From Myxococcales bacterium (GTDB lineage Bacteria; Myxococcota_A; Polyangia; Haliangiales; Haliangiaceae), in contig JADJUF010000021.1 of NCBI GenBank assembly GCA_016717005.1, forward strand, positions 145,029 through 209,028: a stretch of 64,000 bases of DNA, read 5' to 3'. Positions 53,132 to 61,919 of this stretch are shown here, piece by piece. The position numbers were made by a program, and so were the translations under genes. Every line of letters begins with the position of its first letter. Positions within the stretch are counted from its first letter, which is position 1. The notes beneath the pieces are model-generated. The model was not told where the DNA came from and searched no databases. It saw only the letters and a list, made by a program, of their open reading frames with translations.

Positions 53132-54306
53132 TTAGTTCTTCACGACTTGCAGCCGCTTCTCCGGTCCCGCGGACACGTCGCGGACACTCCAGGCCGGCGC
53201 TGGCTCATCAAGTGACGCCACAGCCGCCCGAGTCATCCCTGGGGCCAGGTGCGCGTACCGCAGCGTCATCGCGATCGTGCCGTGGCCCATCAGCTCCTTG
53301 ATCACGGTGACGGGCTGGCCGTGCATCGCGAGGTGGCTCGCGTACGTGTGACGAAGCACATGCCAGCCAACGACCGCAGGCCGCCCGCAGGCCACGCGCG
53401 CTTGAGCCCGTACCGCCAGGCCCCGATGGTGAAGTCGCCGCCGTCGAGGTCAACGAACACGCGTTCGCCCCGCAGGTGCCGATGCCCATGGAGGGCGGCC
53501 ACGCGCGCTCGCCGGCAGGTCGATGCAGCGCGGCCGGCCGTTCTTCGGCGTGCCCTCCTGGTTCGCCAGGTTCACACGGACGTGGATCTTGCCGGCGACA
53601 AGATCGACGTCCTCCCCACCTCAGTGCCCGCAGCTCGCCAAGCCGGAGGCCGGTCTTCACCGCGACGAGCACGGCGATCGACCAGCCTTCCACCTTCGCT
53701 GCACCCGCGACCAGGCGCTCGCATTCCTCGAAGGCGAAGAAGTCGAACTTCGGCGTCGAGGTCTGCAACCACTCGATCTCGGGCACCGCTGCGATGTGCT
53801 TTCCGTTTGCGGGCGTTGACCAGGATGTTGCGCAACGTCGTGAGCACGTTGTTGATGGTTTTGGCGGACCGCCCGGCCTTCGCCAGGCCGAGCTTCAGGT
53901 CCTCGACGCCGACCTCATCGATCTCGTCGAGGCGCTTGCCGCCGAACCTCGGCAGCAGGTGATGCCGCAGGTGAGACTCCTTCGCGTTGATCGTGGCCGG
54001 CTTGTTGACGCGCTTGTTGCCGATCGCTCGCATCTTCGGCAGGTAGTGCCCCTCGGCGAACTCGCTAAACATCGGGCATGGCGGCTCCTCCTCGCGCTCG
54101 ACCGGCTGACCGGGCCACGAGCCGCCGAGCGCCGCCGTGATGGCCCTGCGCTCAGCTTCGGTGGCCCCGATCTTCGTTGGCGACAGATCCTGGAACGGCC
54201 CGGTCACCCCGGGCCTCCCTGAGATCCGCCGCCTCGTGCCGTCGGGCAGCCTGACGGTGGTTTTGAAGAACCAGCGGCCGGTTCTCGTGTCGCGATCGGC
54301 AGGCAT
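53132..54306 (-). pseudogene. Tyrosine recombinase (integrase), frameshifted
   Basis: The protein reads in five frame segments. The N-terminal segment has a DNA-binding region (PTKIGATEAERRAITAAL; TINNVLTTLRNILVNARKR). Then come EIEWLQTSTPKFDFFAFEE and TGLRLGELRALRW (first catalytic Arg), HVRVNLANQEGTPKNGRPR, and VFVDLDGGDFTIGAWRYGL. The last is HVLRHTYASHLAMHG (His-x-x-Arg) and LMGHGTIAMTLRYAH (His and nucleophile Tyr). All catalytic residues are present, so repairing four shifts (about 53790, 53620, 53500 and 53400) would give a complete enzyme of about 390 residues. The stop lies directly at the tRNA-Sec 3' end. Confidence 0.85.
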
Positions 54307-54322
54307 GGACACTCCAGCCGCG

Positions 54323-54634
54323 CTACCTGCGATGACCATCCACCAACCATCGCATGAGGCTCCGACGGCTGATGCGAATGAGCTTCCCGATCCGCTGGTG
54401 CGGAACCTCGCCGCGAGCCACGACCGCGTACATCGCGTTGCGGCCGATCCGCATCAGCCCGGCCGCCTCCTCGACAGTCAGGACGTCGTCTTCGTCCGGC
54501 GACTCGACCGCGGACCCGACCTCGGCGGTGTCGTTGGTGCTGGTCTGCGCAGCGCTGGCTTTCTTCACCAAAGCGACCCTGCGCCCGCGCCGCGTGAAGC
54601 GGAAGGTTACGGCGAGGTCGGACACGGTAACCAC
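54323..54634 (-). CDS. HTH protein, possible excisionase
   Basis: 103 residues with a C-terminal MerR/excisionase-type helix-turn-helix (VLTVEEAAGLMRIGRNAMYA, VVARGEVPHQRIGKLIRIS) and a basic N-terminal region. It lies 16 bases upstream of the integrase start on the same strand, the usual place of xis. It would direct the integrase toward excision; this is inferred from position and fold. Confidence 0.7.
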   Translation of the reverse strand: MVTVSDLAVTFRFTRRGRRVALVKKASAAQTSTNDTAEVGSAVESPDEDDVLTVEEAAGLMRIGRNAMYAVVARGEVPHQRIGKLIRISRRSLMRWLVDGHRR

Positions 54635-54679
54635 TTGTCACCGGGTTCGCAGCTTCCGATACTCGGTTCGCCAAGTCCC

Positions 54680-55145
54680 ATGCGTAAGTCGACGTTCGAG
54701 GACGCCAGGGGTCGGCTGGAGAACGCCGGCATCTCCACCGACGTGTTCTACGCCGCCGTCGTGTACGCCGACGAGGCGGGTTCGACCGGATTGCTGAACG
54801 GCGCACATGACCGCAACGAACAGCGACTCACGGCAGCGGTCGGACTCCACGCGCTCATCGAGGGGCACGCATTCCTCTTTCTGGACGACGAGGTCGTTGC
54901 GAGCGACGGACAGATCGCCGCCCACTACGAGACGGCGCGCAGCGCCCTCAACGAGATCGTCGATCGCCTGCGGCTGAACAGCGCCGAGCGCACCGCCCGA
55001 TCTGTCGAGAGGGCTCCCCTGCTCCTCTGCCGCAACCTCGCTTGAGTTGACTGCGCTCCTGAGCGAGAAGGGCGTCAGCTTCCGCGATCAGGCGCACCTG
55101 CTCTTGAACCCGCTGCCCGGCAAGAAGCACGCGCCCTCCGTGTGA
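54680..55145 (+). pseudogene. Hypothetical protein, frameshifted
   Basis: Not recognised. The first 100 codons read as a helical, acidic protein (FEDARGRLENAGISTDVFYA, GLHALIEGHAFLFLDDEVV, YETARSALNEIVDRLRLNS). A shift near 55000 leads to an ending LELTALLSEKGVSFRDQ and stop at 55145, overlapping the next start as GTGA. It is divergent from the xis-like gene. A regulator or accessory factor of the element is possible but unsupported. Confidence 0.5.
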
Positions 55146-55307
55146 AGAACAAGGGCGAGGACGATTCCGAAACCGAGGAGATGGCGCTGGAGCGCGCGTC
55201 ACCGGAACCTCAAGGTCGCGGCGCATCGCCTGCGGAAGAAAGCAGGCACGACGGAAGAAGACGACGAGGCGCTCGTCGCCAAAGTCTTCCCGCCCGCCGA
55301 CGAGTAG
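55142..55307 (+). pseudogene. Small acidic/basic hypothetical protein, frameshifted
   Basis: About 54 codons: KNKGEDDSETEEMALERA, then in the next frame RNLKVAAHRLRKKAGTTEED and stop at 55307. The helical, charged composition and the GTGA overlap with the previous stop argue that it is real. Function unknown. Confidence 0.4.
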
Positions 55308-55314
55308 CGCGGAG

Positions 55315-55355
55315 CCGGTTACAAACAACACCCGGGGAGGGCGTCCCCGGTAACC
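55315..55355 (+). promoter_or_regulatory. Stem-loop upstream of the Rep gene, possible replication origin
   Basis: A perfect 7-bp hairpin (55332-55338 with 55344-55350, 5-base loop) is nested inside the flanking inverted words GGTTAC (55317-55322) and GTAACC (55350-55355). Rolling-circle double-strand origins are often such stem-loops near rep. The assignment depends on position only. Confidence 0.4.
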
Positions 55356-55409
55356 TGTTCGGCTTCGTCGAAATGCGCCAAGAGTGGTGGCCACTTCACC
55401 GAGGCCCCC

Positions 55410-55598
55410 ATGGAACGACTCCTGACTCGCCAAGAAGCCGCCGCCCTCCTGCGAAAGCCGGAGAGCTGGCTCAAGTACGCCGAGCGTCACGGCCGGATCC
55501 CGTTCGTGCGCGTCGGCCAGCAGATCCGCTACCGCGCCGCCGACCTGACGGCGTGGCTGGATGGGAGCCGGTCTGCGGCCGAAGGGCGAAACACGTGA
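55410..55598 (+). CDS. Small HTH DNA-binding protein
   Basis: 62 residues, essentially one excisionase/MerR-type helix-turn-helix: LTRQEAAALLRKPESWLKYA followed by IPFVRVGQQIRYRAADLTAW. The stop overlaps the Rep start as GTGA. It could control rep expression or act as a second recombination directionality factor. Confidence 0.75.
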   Translation: MERLLTRQEAAALLRKPESWLKYAERHGRIPFVRVGQQIRYRAADLTAWLDGSRSAAEGRNT

Positions 55599-56388
55599 GC
55601 ACCTCACAGAGCTTCGGGCAGTTCGCCGGCTGGGATGCTGTTCCCGCGAACCCGACCCCACCCATCTCTTCTCCGCCAATTGTAGAAACTACGCTGCCTC
55701 AAGACGTAGTCCTCACCTGGGCTGACCTCGCGCAGGAGCCCCAGGAACTACGAGCACGCGAGCTGGATCTGTTGGGCTATGCCACCATGGCCGAGCGGGG
55801 TTCGGTTGTGCGGGTGGACCTCCGCCGGGTACTGGACCTGCAAACAACGCCTTTGCCCGCAGTGCAGCCAGCGCATCTCCCACAAGAACGCCGGCCAGGT
55901 CGTCGCCGCCGTCGCGGCCATGAAGCATCCCGTCTACACGCTGTTCACGTACCGCTCGAAGGGGCTGGGCGCGCCCACCTTGCGCACGGCGGTGACGTCG
56001 TTCCGCCACGGCCTCCGCCTCCTGCGGGAACGGCGCTTCTTCGCGTGCGTCCGCGCCGGTGTCGGCGCGATCGAGACCAGCCTCAGCAAGGACGGCACGG
56101 TCTGGCAAGTCCACTCGCACATGGCGTTGGACATCCACGGCGGCCTTGAGGAGGCTGTCCTCGCGGCGGCCTGGAAGAAGGTCACCGCCAACCGGGGCGA
56201 GGTTCAGCTTCACGACGCGATCTACAGTCCCTCGGGGTTCGCGACGTACACGACCAAGGCCGACACATGGTGCCCGCCCCCTGGGAAGACCAACCCGTTG
56301 CATCTCCTGGAGGTGGTGATGAGGGGTGTCCACGGCCGCCGGCTCCCAGATCGCCTGGCCACGGAAGAAGGGCGGACAGGCGCAATGA
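55595..56388 (+). pseudogene. Rolling-circle-type replication initiator (Rep), frameshifted
   Basis: The N-terminal frame (MSTSQSFGQFAGWDAVPANP) shifts near 55830 into CKQRLCPQCSQRISHKNAGQ, the Cys-rich block of plasmid Rep proteins. Then come HPVYTLFTYRSKGLGAPTL, an HUH-like motif VHSHMALDIH, and IYSPSGFATYTTKAD, which supplies a Tyr. A second shift near 56340 gives the ending IAWPRKKGGQAQ, whose TGA overlaps the next ATG. HUH Reps nick DNA and start rolling-circle replication. An integrated element with Rep, Int and Xis resembles the AICE type known from actinomycetes. Confidence 0.65.
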
Positions 56389-57066
56389 CGGACGGAGAAG
56401 CGGACGCCTGGCGCGAGCAGGCACGCCGCCGAAGCGAACATGTGTTCGATGTTGCCGAGGCACTTCACGCCCTGCCGGGGGGAACCTGGGCACCTCCGTC
56501 GATGGGGTTCGCCACGTTCGGCGAGTGGTCCGAGACCGAGTTGGGCTTCGGGAAGCGCACGGCGGAACAGTACGTGGCGCTCTGGGCCTGGCTGAACCAG
56601 GCTCCTCCGGATAGGCGAGAGCGCCTTCGCTCGATCCCGTGGACGAAGCTGCGGCTCCTGATGCGCGCCGGCTACCGCGCCGACGAGGAGGTCCCGCGCG
56701 GCGTCGTCGAGGCCCCGCGCGCCATGCTGGAAGGAACCCAGCAGACGCGCGCGCGGCGATCTCAAGCACCACCGATTCGCGCTCGAAGCGGAGGAGACAG
56801 ACCTCCTCGAACAAGCTCTCGTCCGAGCGGGCCAGCTGTCGGGCTCGACGTTCCGCAGCCACAACCTCACGGTGATCTGCCAGGACTTCCTGGCCACCAA
56901 CTGCTTCGGGAAGCTCGACGATCCCGATACCCGGGCGCGCTACCTCGCGCGCTTGGAGGCCGCGTTGGGCCTGAGCATTGTCGCCTTCGATTCCGACGGA
57001 GATGTGGTGGCGGGCGCGCATCATTTCGGCGGGTCCTCGCAGACGTCCCGGCGCAGTGATGGCTAA
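56385..57066 (+). pseudogene. Hypothetical protein following Rep, frameshifted
   Basis: The N-terminal part (REQARRRSEHVFDVAEALHA, SMGFATFGEWSETELGFGKR, TAEQYVALWAWLNQ) resembles HTH-like regions of phage and plasmid proteins that pattern LGxSxRTAxxY. A shift near 56745 leads to FALEAEETDLLEQALVRAGQ and LATNCFGKLDDPDTRARYLA and a stop at 57066. ATG at 56385 overlaps the Rep stop. A replication or partition helper is a guess. Confidence 0.5.
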
Positions 57067-57103
57067 GTAGGTCCACAGCCGGAGGCGGCTACCATCGATA
57101 GGC

Positions 57104-57705
57104 TCAGCGCGAATGCGTGCGGCGCGCGAGCACGCTCGCGCCGACGTCGGCCACCATGATCTGCCGCGCCTTGCGGATCTTCGCGATCCACGGCGAGCCC
57201 ACGTTTCCCTGGATGTTCAACGGAGGGCCCCACCGACGAATGACCTCCGACTCGACCACCGAGAGCTTCGCGCAATCGGCGGGCTTCGCCCAGACGGCCA
57301 GCTCCAGCCGGTCGAGCATCCACGCCGTGAGCCTCGCGTCAGCGGCCCGGTCGAGGCCGAAGTGCGTGGGCTTGGCGTCAGGCCGGTTCGCGTTGCGGGG
57401 TACGGCTCGAAGCGGGAGTTCGTCTCGAAGCAGCGCGGCGAAGGACCGGCGCACCGTCGACTGGCCGGTGCTTCCGGTGCGGAAGTGCGTTTGGAGATCT
57501 CGGCTCGCCAGGCTCCGCTCGGCCTTCCCGACATAAAGGGGCCGCGCATCAGGGGCGGCCCCGAGCCCCAGCAGTTGCCAGGTCTCGATCGAGCCGTGCA
57601 GGGCGTAGAGCCCGGCGGCGTTCGGCACGTGGCCCTCAGCATCGACGAGCCGGTACCGCGGAGCGGCGAGGGCAACGAGGAGCCGTCAACGAGGTCGAGG
57701 TCCAT
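57104..57705 (-). pseudogene. GIY-YIG-like nuclease, frameshifted near its start
   Basis: The C-terminal 174 codons read GLYALHGSIETW, then PLYVGKAERSLASRDLQTHF and LTAWMLDRLELAVW, in the pattern of GIY-YIG domains (GLY, YVG, a conserved Arg and a late Glu in VVESEVIRRWGPPLN). A single shift near 57680 joins it to MDLDLVDGS at an ATG at 57705, five bases after the upstream RHH stop. GIY-YIG enzymes cut DNA, as in homing and restriction. Its partner gene suggests a controlled nuclease. Confidence 0.6.
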
Positions 57706-57710
57706 CTGCG

Positions 57711-57990
57711 TCAAGCCTTGCGACCACGCGTTCGAGTCTGCCTTGGCGATGCGTGCGACGGCGTGTCGACCAGCTCGGCGAGCTGCGCGTAGCGCGCACG
57801 CGCCGGATCCGCGCGCCACGCACGGTCGACAAGCTCCAGGAGCAGGTCGTTGACGCTCATGCGGCGATCGAACGCAGCGTGCCTCAGCTCGACGTGGAGG
57901 CGGGGGTGGCATCCGGAACGTGAAGCTCTGGAACTCCTCACGCTTCTTCGGTCTGCCCATCCGCCTGGGTTCTGTCGTCGCCTTGGCCAT
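57711..57990 (-). pseudogene. Ribbon-helix-helix DNA-binding protein, one C too many
   Basis: The N-terminal part (MAKATTEPRRMGRPKKREEF, then FTFRMP) and the C-terminal part (LHVELRHAAFDRRMSVNDLL, ELVDRAW) form a CopG/Arc-like RHH protein if one base is removed from the G5 run at 57902-57906 (C5 on the coding strand). The ATG at 57990 has GGGAG 5-9 bases upstream. It precedes the GIY-YIG gene, and the divergent intergenic region has repeated TGACATC words, so autoregulation is plausible. Confidence 0.55.
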
Positions 57991-58020
57991 GCGTACTCCC
58001 GCGCGCTTCATGTGTGATTC

Positions 58021-58067
58021 TGACATCTTGACATCATCTTGACGATGCCGACACTTATTGCTATCAT
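58021..58067 (+). promoter_or_regulatory. Divergent promoter with TGACATC repeats, likely leaderless
   Basis: TTGACG (58039-58044), 17 bases, then TATCAT (58062-58067) gives a good sigma-70-type promoter. The expected start site is at about 58074, which is the first base of the ATG, so the transcript would be leaderless. Three TGAC-containing words (58021, 58029, 58040) overlap or precede the -35, suggesting an operator, perhaps for the divergent RHH protein. Confidence 0.6.
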
Positions 58068-58073
58068 AAAGTC

Positions 58074-58352
58074 ATGAAGCAAGAAGGCATCGAAGCTGGC
58101 AATCGCTACACGCGGCAGGAACTCCAGGCGGAACTGGGCAAGGCGGTCGTGGCGACCCTCAGCGAACTGGGGATCAACGCGCCTACCCTCAGCGTCGAGC
58201 ACGGTCGCCGAATCGTGCGCGCGTTGCTTCGGCTCGGTGCGCGGCTCGCGCGCACTCGCGCCTGGTCGCTGGAGCAGTTCGTCGCCGCGGCTGTCGAGGC
58301 GTACGTCGACGAGGCCCCTTCGGGGTGGATGCCACCCGTGGCTCAGGCGTGA
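58074..58352 (+). CDS. Hypothetical 92-residue protein
   Basis: Intact frame with a protein-like helical sequence (RYTRQELQAELGKAVVATLS, RIVRALLRLGARLARTRAWS, LEQFVAAAVEAYVDEA). No known domain. It is first in an operon-like series and ends GTGA, overlapping the serine recombinase start. It may be a DNA-binding accessory for the recombinases; this is a guess. Confidence 0.65.
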   Translation: MKQEGIEAGNRYTRQELQAELGKAVVATLSELGINAPTLSVEHGRRIVRALLRLGARLARTRAWSLEQFVAAAVEAYVDEAPSGWMPPVAQA

Positions 58353-58981
58353 CGACAAGCCACGCGCCCCCACCGGTGCTCGTCTACGCGAGAAGCGCGC
58401 ACCACCTGGGAGCTGCCGGCCAGCTTCGGGCGCTTCGACACGTCGCGGCTGCGCGTGGGTGGCTGATCGCTGCGGAGCATGTCGACTTCACGAGCCCGGG
58501 TGCGGGGCCGCGCCCGCAGTTCGAGCGCATGCTCAGCGAGGCCCGTCAGGGCGGTGGGGGCACGGTGGTTGCCACGTCGCTTGCCACGTTGTTCGTGAGC
58601 CAGCGCGAGGCCATCCTGGTCCTGCGCGACTTCGCGGTCCGGGGAATCGGCCTGGTTGCGCAGGCCGAGGGTATCGACTCCACGGTTCCTGGCGGCTGCG
58701 ACCTCGGGCCGCTCATGGGCGGCCTTGTGACGCTGGATCGCGCGGCGCTCAGGGAGCGGATCGCCTTGGGGCTGGCCGAAGCGCGCCGCCAGGGAAAGCC
58801 GATCGGCCGCAAGCGAGTCGATGTTCCCGTCGTGCAGGCGCGAGAGCTGCTGAGCCAAGGGCACAGCCTTCGGGAAACGGGGCGGCGGCTTGGCATCGCC
58901 GTCGCCACGTTGCACCGGGCGCTTCAGGTTGGCGGGGGCGCGGGGCAGGCGCAGCCCACCGTGGCCCTGGAGGCCGCATGA
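58349..58981 (+). CDS. Serine recombinase-like protein with altered active site
   Basis: 210 residues, intact. The N-terminal catalytic-domain pattern is visible (LVYARSAHHLGAAGQLRALR, HVAAARGWL, FERMLSEARQGGGGTVVATS), and the C-terminal part has an HTH (ARELLSQGHSLRETGRRLGI, AVATLHRAL). In true serine recombinases the nucleophile follows as YxRxS; here the order is YARS, one residue short, so it may be inactive. Start GTG at 58349. It overlaps the next recombinase by ATGA. Confidence 0.75.
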   Translation: MTTSHAPPPVLVYARSAHHLGAAGQLRALRHVAAARGWLIAAEHVDFTSPGAGPRPQFERMLSEARQGGGGTVVATSLATLFVSQREAILVLRDFAVRGIGLVAQAEGIDSTVPGGCDLGPLMGGLVTLDRAALRERIALGLAEARRQGKPIGRKRVDVPVVQARELLSQGHSLRETGRRLGIAVATLHRALQVGGGAGQAQPTVALEAA

Positions 58982-59603
58982 CTCCGAAGCGGGTCGGCCT
59001 CTACCACCGAGCGAGCACGGTCGATCAGACCCAGGCCTCGCGCGCAACGAGCTGCGCGCCGCCGCGGCCGCGCGGGGCCTGACCGTGGCGATGGAGATCG
59101 AGGAGCACGGCAGCGGCGCTCGGAACGACCGGCCTGGGCTGCAACGGCTGATGGACGCGGCGCGACGCGGCAAGCTCGACGCCGTCCTGGTCTGGAAGCT
59201 CGACCGCTTCGGTCGCAGCGCACTCGACCTGTTGGGGAACATCGAGGAGCTGGAGCGCTGCGGCGTGAGGTTCATCGCCGTGACGCAGGGCATCGACGTC
59301 CAACCGAATGGGGACCCGATGTCGCGACTGATCCTCACCGTGCTCGCCGGCGTCGCGCAGTTCGAGCGGTCGTTGATCGTCGAGCGCACGCGCCTCGGAC
59401 TCGACAAGGCCCGGCGGAACGGCAGACGGCTAGGTCGCCCCCGCAAGGGGGCAGCCCCCGACCCCGCGACCGTCGCTGCGCTGCGTGCGTCGAAGGCATC
59501 CTGGGCGGTCATCGCGACCAAGCTCGGCTGTACCGCCACGGCAGCTCGTCGCGCCCTGCCAACCAGGGTGCCGCTTCGCCCCCGCAAGGTGTTGGTATCG
59601 TAG
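58978..59603 (+). pseudogene. Serine recombinase (resolvase family), one base missing
   Basis: MTPKRVGLYHRASTVDQTQ has the correct YxRxS site. A C appears to be missing near 59037, and with it the frame continues ALARNELRAAAAARGL, LDAVLVWKLDRFGRSALDLL, FIAVTQGIDVQPNGDPMSRL, RGRPRKG-like tail and a C-terminal HTH. The rest is a complete resolvase/invertase-type enzyme of about 208 residues. It overlaps the preceding recombinase-like gene. The two may act together or represent a diverged duplicate. Confidence 0.75.
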
Positions 59604-59615
59604 GGCGGCGGCGGC

Positions 59616-60486
59616 ATGAGCGCCAAGTCGGTCCCTTTGGCAGACGCGACCCGGCCGCTGCGGATCGCGCGTGCGCTGATCGAGGTGCTTGCGCCACGGG
59701 CCTCCGTGAGCTGGTTCTCCTGGTGGAAGGAGCCAGGCAACAGGTACGTGACGCTCTTCCCAACCGAGCTGCTACCCGCCGCCGATGAGCCGGTCGGCCT
59801 CGGCGATGCGCAGATCGGCCAGCAGCTCTTCTCCGACGTCGTCTGCGGCGATCACGGGTCGGTCACGCTGGGGATGTACGGCGGCCCTGAGGTACACGTG
59901 CCCTGGTTGGCTCCGGGCGTCGAGAAGCGCGTGTGGCCGCCGCCCGCCGCCAGGGGCCTCCCGCCGCTCCCAGGAGGCCTCACGACGCCCCTGACCAAGC
60001 GCGAGGAGGTCGCCGTCCGCGCCGCCTTCGCCCGGATGGACACGGGCTGGCTGCAAGCACGCGGTCGCCCTGACCCCGTGGCGTCATCGGAGGTGCTGTC
60101 TCTGGACGAGCAACGTGATCGCGCTGCTGGCAAGCTACCCTCGGGCGCGCCTGGTCTCGTTGGTCGATGAGTTGGGTTCGCAACCGCGGAACTTCCTCGC
60201 GGTCGAGGTGCGCAACGACGACGGGGCAAGCCGTCGTGTGAGCTGGCCGGGCCGAGTTCGGGAAGTACCCTGAGTTCGGAAGGCGGCAGCGGCGGCCGCT
60301 CCGGGACGGGACAGCGGCGAGGACGTTCCTGGTCGACCTCCCCGCATCACACGTCGAGCCCGAGGCGTGGCAGCCAGCGACGCACACGTGTGCGTTGCGC
60401 TCCCCACTCCGCAGCCAGGGCGCAGCCCAGGATGGCGAACGATGTCGCGTTGGGACCGTGACCTCGCAGTTGGCGCGCTGCCCGTA
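59616..60486 (+). pseudogene. Hypothetical protein, two frameshifts
   Basis: Not recognised. First segment: IARALIEVLAPRASVSWFSW, GNRYVTLFPTELLPAADEP, VRAAFARMDTGWLQARGRPD. A shift near 60108 gives NVIALLASYPRARLVSLVDE and another near 60245 gives EFGKYPEFGRRQRRPLRDG to a stop at 60486. The parts are protein-like throughout. It lies between the recombinases and the Nmad3-like gene. Other frames over 60170-60550 look like shadows. Confidence 0.45.
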
Positions 60487-60559
60487 GCCAAAGCCGCCGT
60501 GGTTTCCAGATCGCGTGCGAACACATGTTCGCAACCGGTCCCGGTACCATGGTCGGAAG

Positions 60560-61298
60560 ATGCGGGGTGCCCTCATTCGGGTCGGCGTGGACCAGACCTT
60601 CGGCCACTGGAACGCGCCGGTCGACCCGGACACGAACGAGTTCATCTACGTGGCGATCCCCCCGACGACGTCCCCTTCCACCGGGGATGGAGACGCCCGC
60701 CGCCTGCTGAAAGCGCCGCTCGACGCGTTCCTCGGGTCCCGGGGGGGCATCCGCCCGGACACGGTCGGGCTGCCCGCTGCCCTGGCTGATCGGCAGATGC
60801 ACCTCGACCCCGATTTCGATCGCCTGACCTACGGGGACAATGGCGAGCGGCGCGGCAAGCGGATCGCGGCGTTCTCCGCCGGCGACCTGCTGGTCTTCTT
60901 CGCCGGGCTTCGACCGTGCCGGCCGTGCCAGCACCGGCTGACCTACGCGATCATCGGCGTGTACCGTGTAGGCGAGGTGGTGCGGGTTGCGGACGTCGCG
61001 CGGGCGCGGTGGGCGGACAACGCTCACACGCGCCGGCTCAAGCAGCGTTCCACCGACGTGATCGTCCGTGCCCAGCCCGGGGTGAGCGGACGGCTGCGCG
61101 CGTGCATCCCGATCGGGGAGTGGCGGAGCCGAGCCTATCGGGTTCGAGGATCTCCTGGAGGCGTGGGGGGGCTGTCCTGTCGCGACGGCTTCATCCAGCG
61201 CAGCGGTCCCGCCGCACTGCTGGACCGGACCGGTTCGTCGCCTGGCGCGGCAGAAGCCGACGTACCTGGCGGCGAACAACCCGGAGGTCGCGCGATGA
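60560..61298 (+). pseudogene. Nmad3-like nucleotide-modification-associated protein, frameshifted 3' end
   Basis: The first 200 codons read MRGALIRVGVDQTFGHWNAP, FIYVAIPPTT, MHLDPDFDRLTYGDNGERRG and SAGDLLVFFAGLRPCRPCQH. The HLDPDF-LTYGD and GDLLVFFAGLR blocks resemble Nmad3 (nucleotide modification associated domain 3). Those proteins were described computationally near phage and defence DNA-modification genes and have no firm biochemistry. The 3' 50 codons need about three shifts (e.g. CRDGFIQRSGPAALL, then LARQKPTYLAANNPEVAR) to reach a stop at 61298, which overlaps the next ATG. The family call is from memory and unverified. Confidence 0.55.
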
Positions 61299-61904
61299 GC
61301 GCGCGCGTGATCATCGTGGTGCTCCGGCAGCCGAGGTCCGACGAGGATGCCCGCACCGACCCCTTCTTCGAGTTCGGCAGCTTCGGGCTGACGGGGTGCC
61401 ACGCCGCCAACCTCCTGCACGACGAGGCTGCGGACGGGGCACGGCTCGCGTTCGCGCAGGGCGGGCCGCTCGGGTTTCGGTTGGTGACGCTGACGCCGCC
61501 GGTGGAGGTGCGTGGACTGGCCGAGACGCGAGGCGCGCTGGAAGCCAGGGGCGATGCCGTTGTCGGATGCGGCGAGTCCGCTGCTCATCGACAACGCAGG
61601 CGACAGCGACATCGCTGGCTTGCCCGACCTGCTCTCGCACGTGCAGCGCGAGTCGCCGGTCGCGCAGTTCGCGAGCGCGTTCCGCAGCCGGAAGCGTGCG
61701 CTCGACCCAGCGGTCGCCAGGCAGGTCCTCAGCGCGTGGAGCCGCGCCACGAGGCGGTCGCCAAGAGTCAAGGCGTACTGGGAGGCCTTGCCCTGCGCGC
61801 CGGCCGAACCCGATCGCCACCGTCGCGAGACCTACGACCGGCTCCGCCGGAAGGCGCTCGGGGACGTCGTGCCGCCTTCGCCCAGCAGGCGTCGCGCCTG
61901 CTGA
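61295..61904 (+). pseudogene. Partner of the Nmad3-like protein, one frameshift
   Basis: ARVIIVVLRQPRSDEDARTD, PFFEFGSFGLTGCHAANLLH and RLAFAQGGPLGFRLVTLTPP, then after a shift near 61505 WPRREARWKPGAMPLSDAAS and PLLIDNAGDSDIAGLPDLLS. No named family is recognised. The strong Gly/Cys/His block and clean ATGA coupling to the Nmad3-like gene suggest the two proteins work together. It may be an enzyme; the catalytic type cannot be told. Confidence 0.55.
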
Positions 61905-61919
61905 CACGGCGATCTGCGG

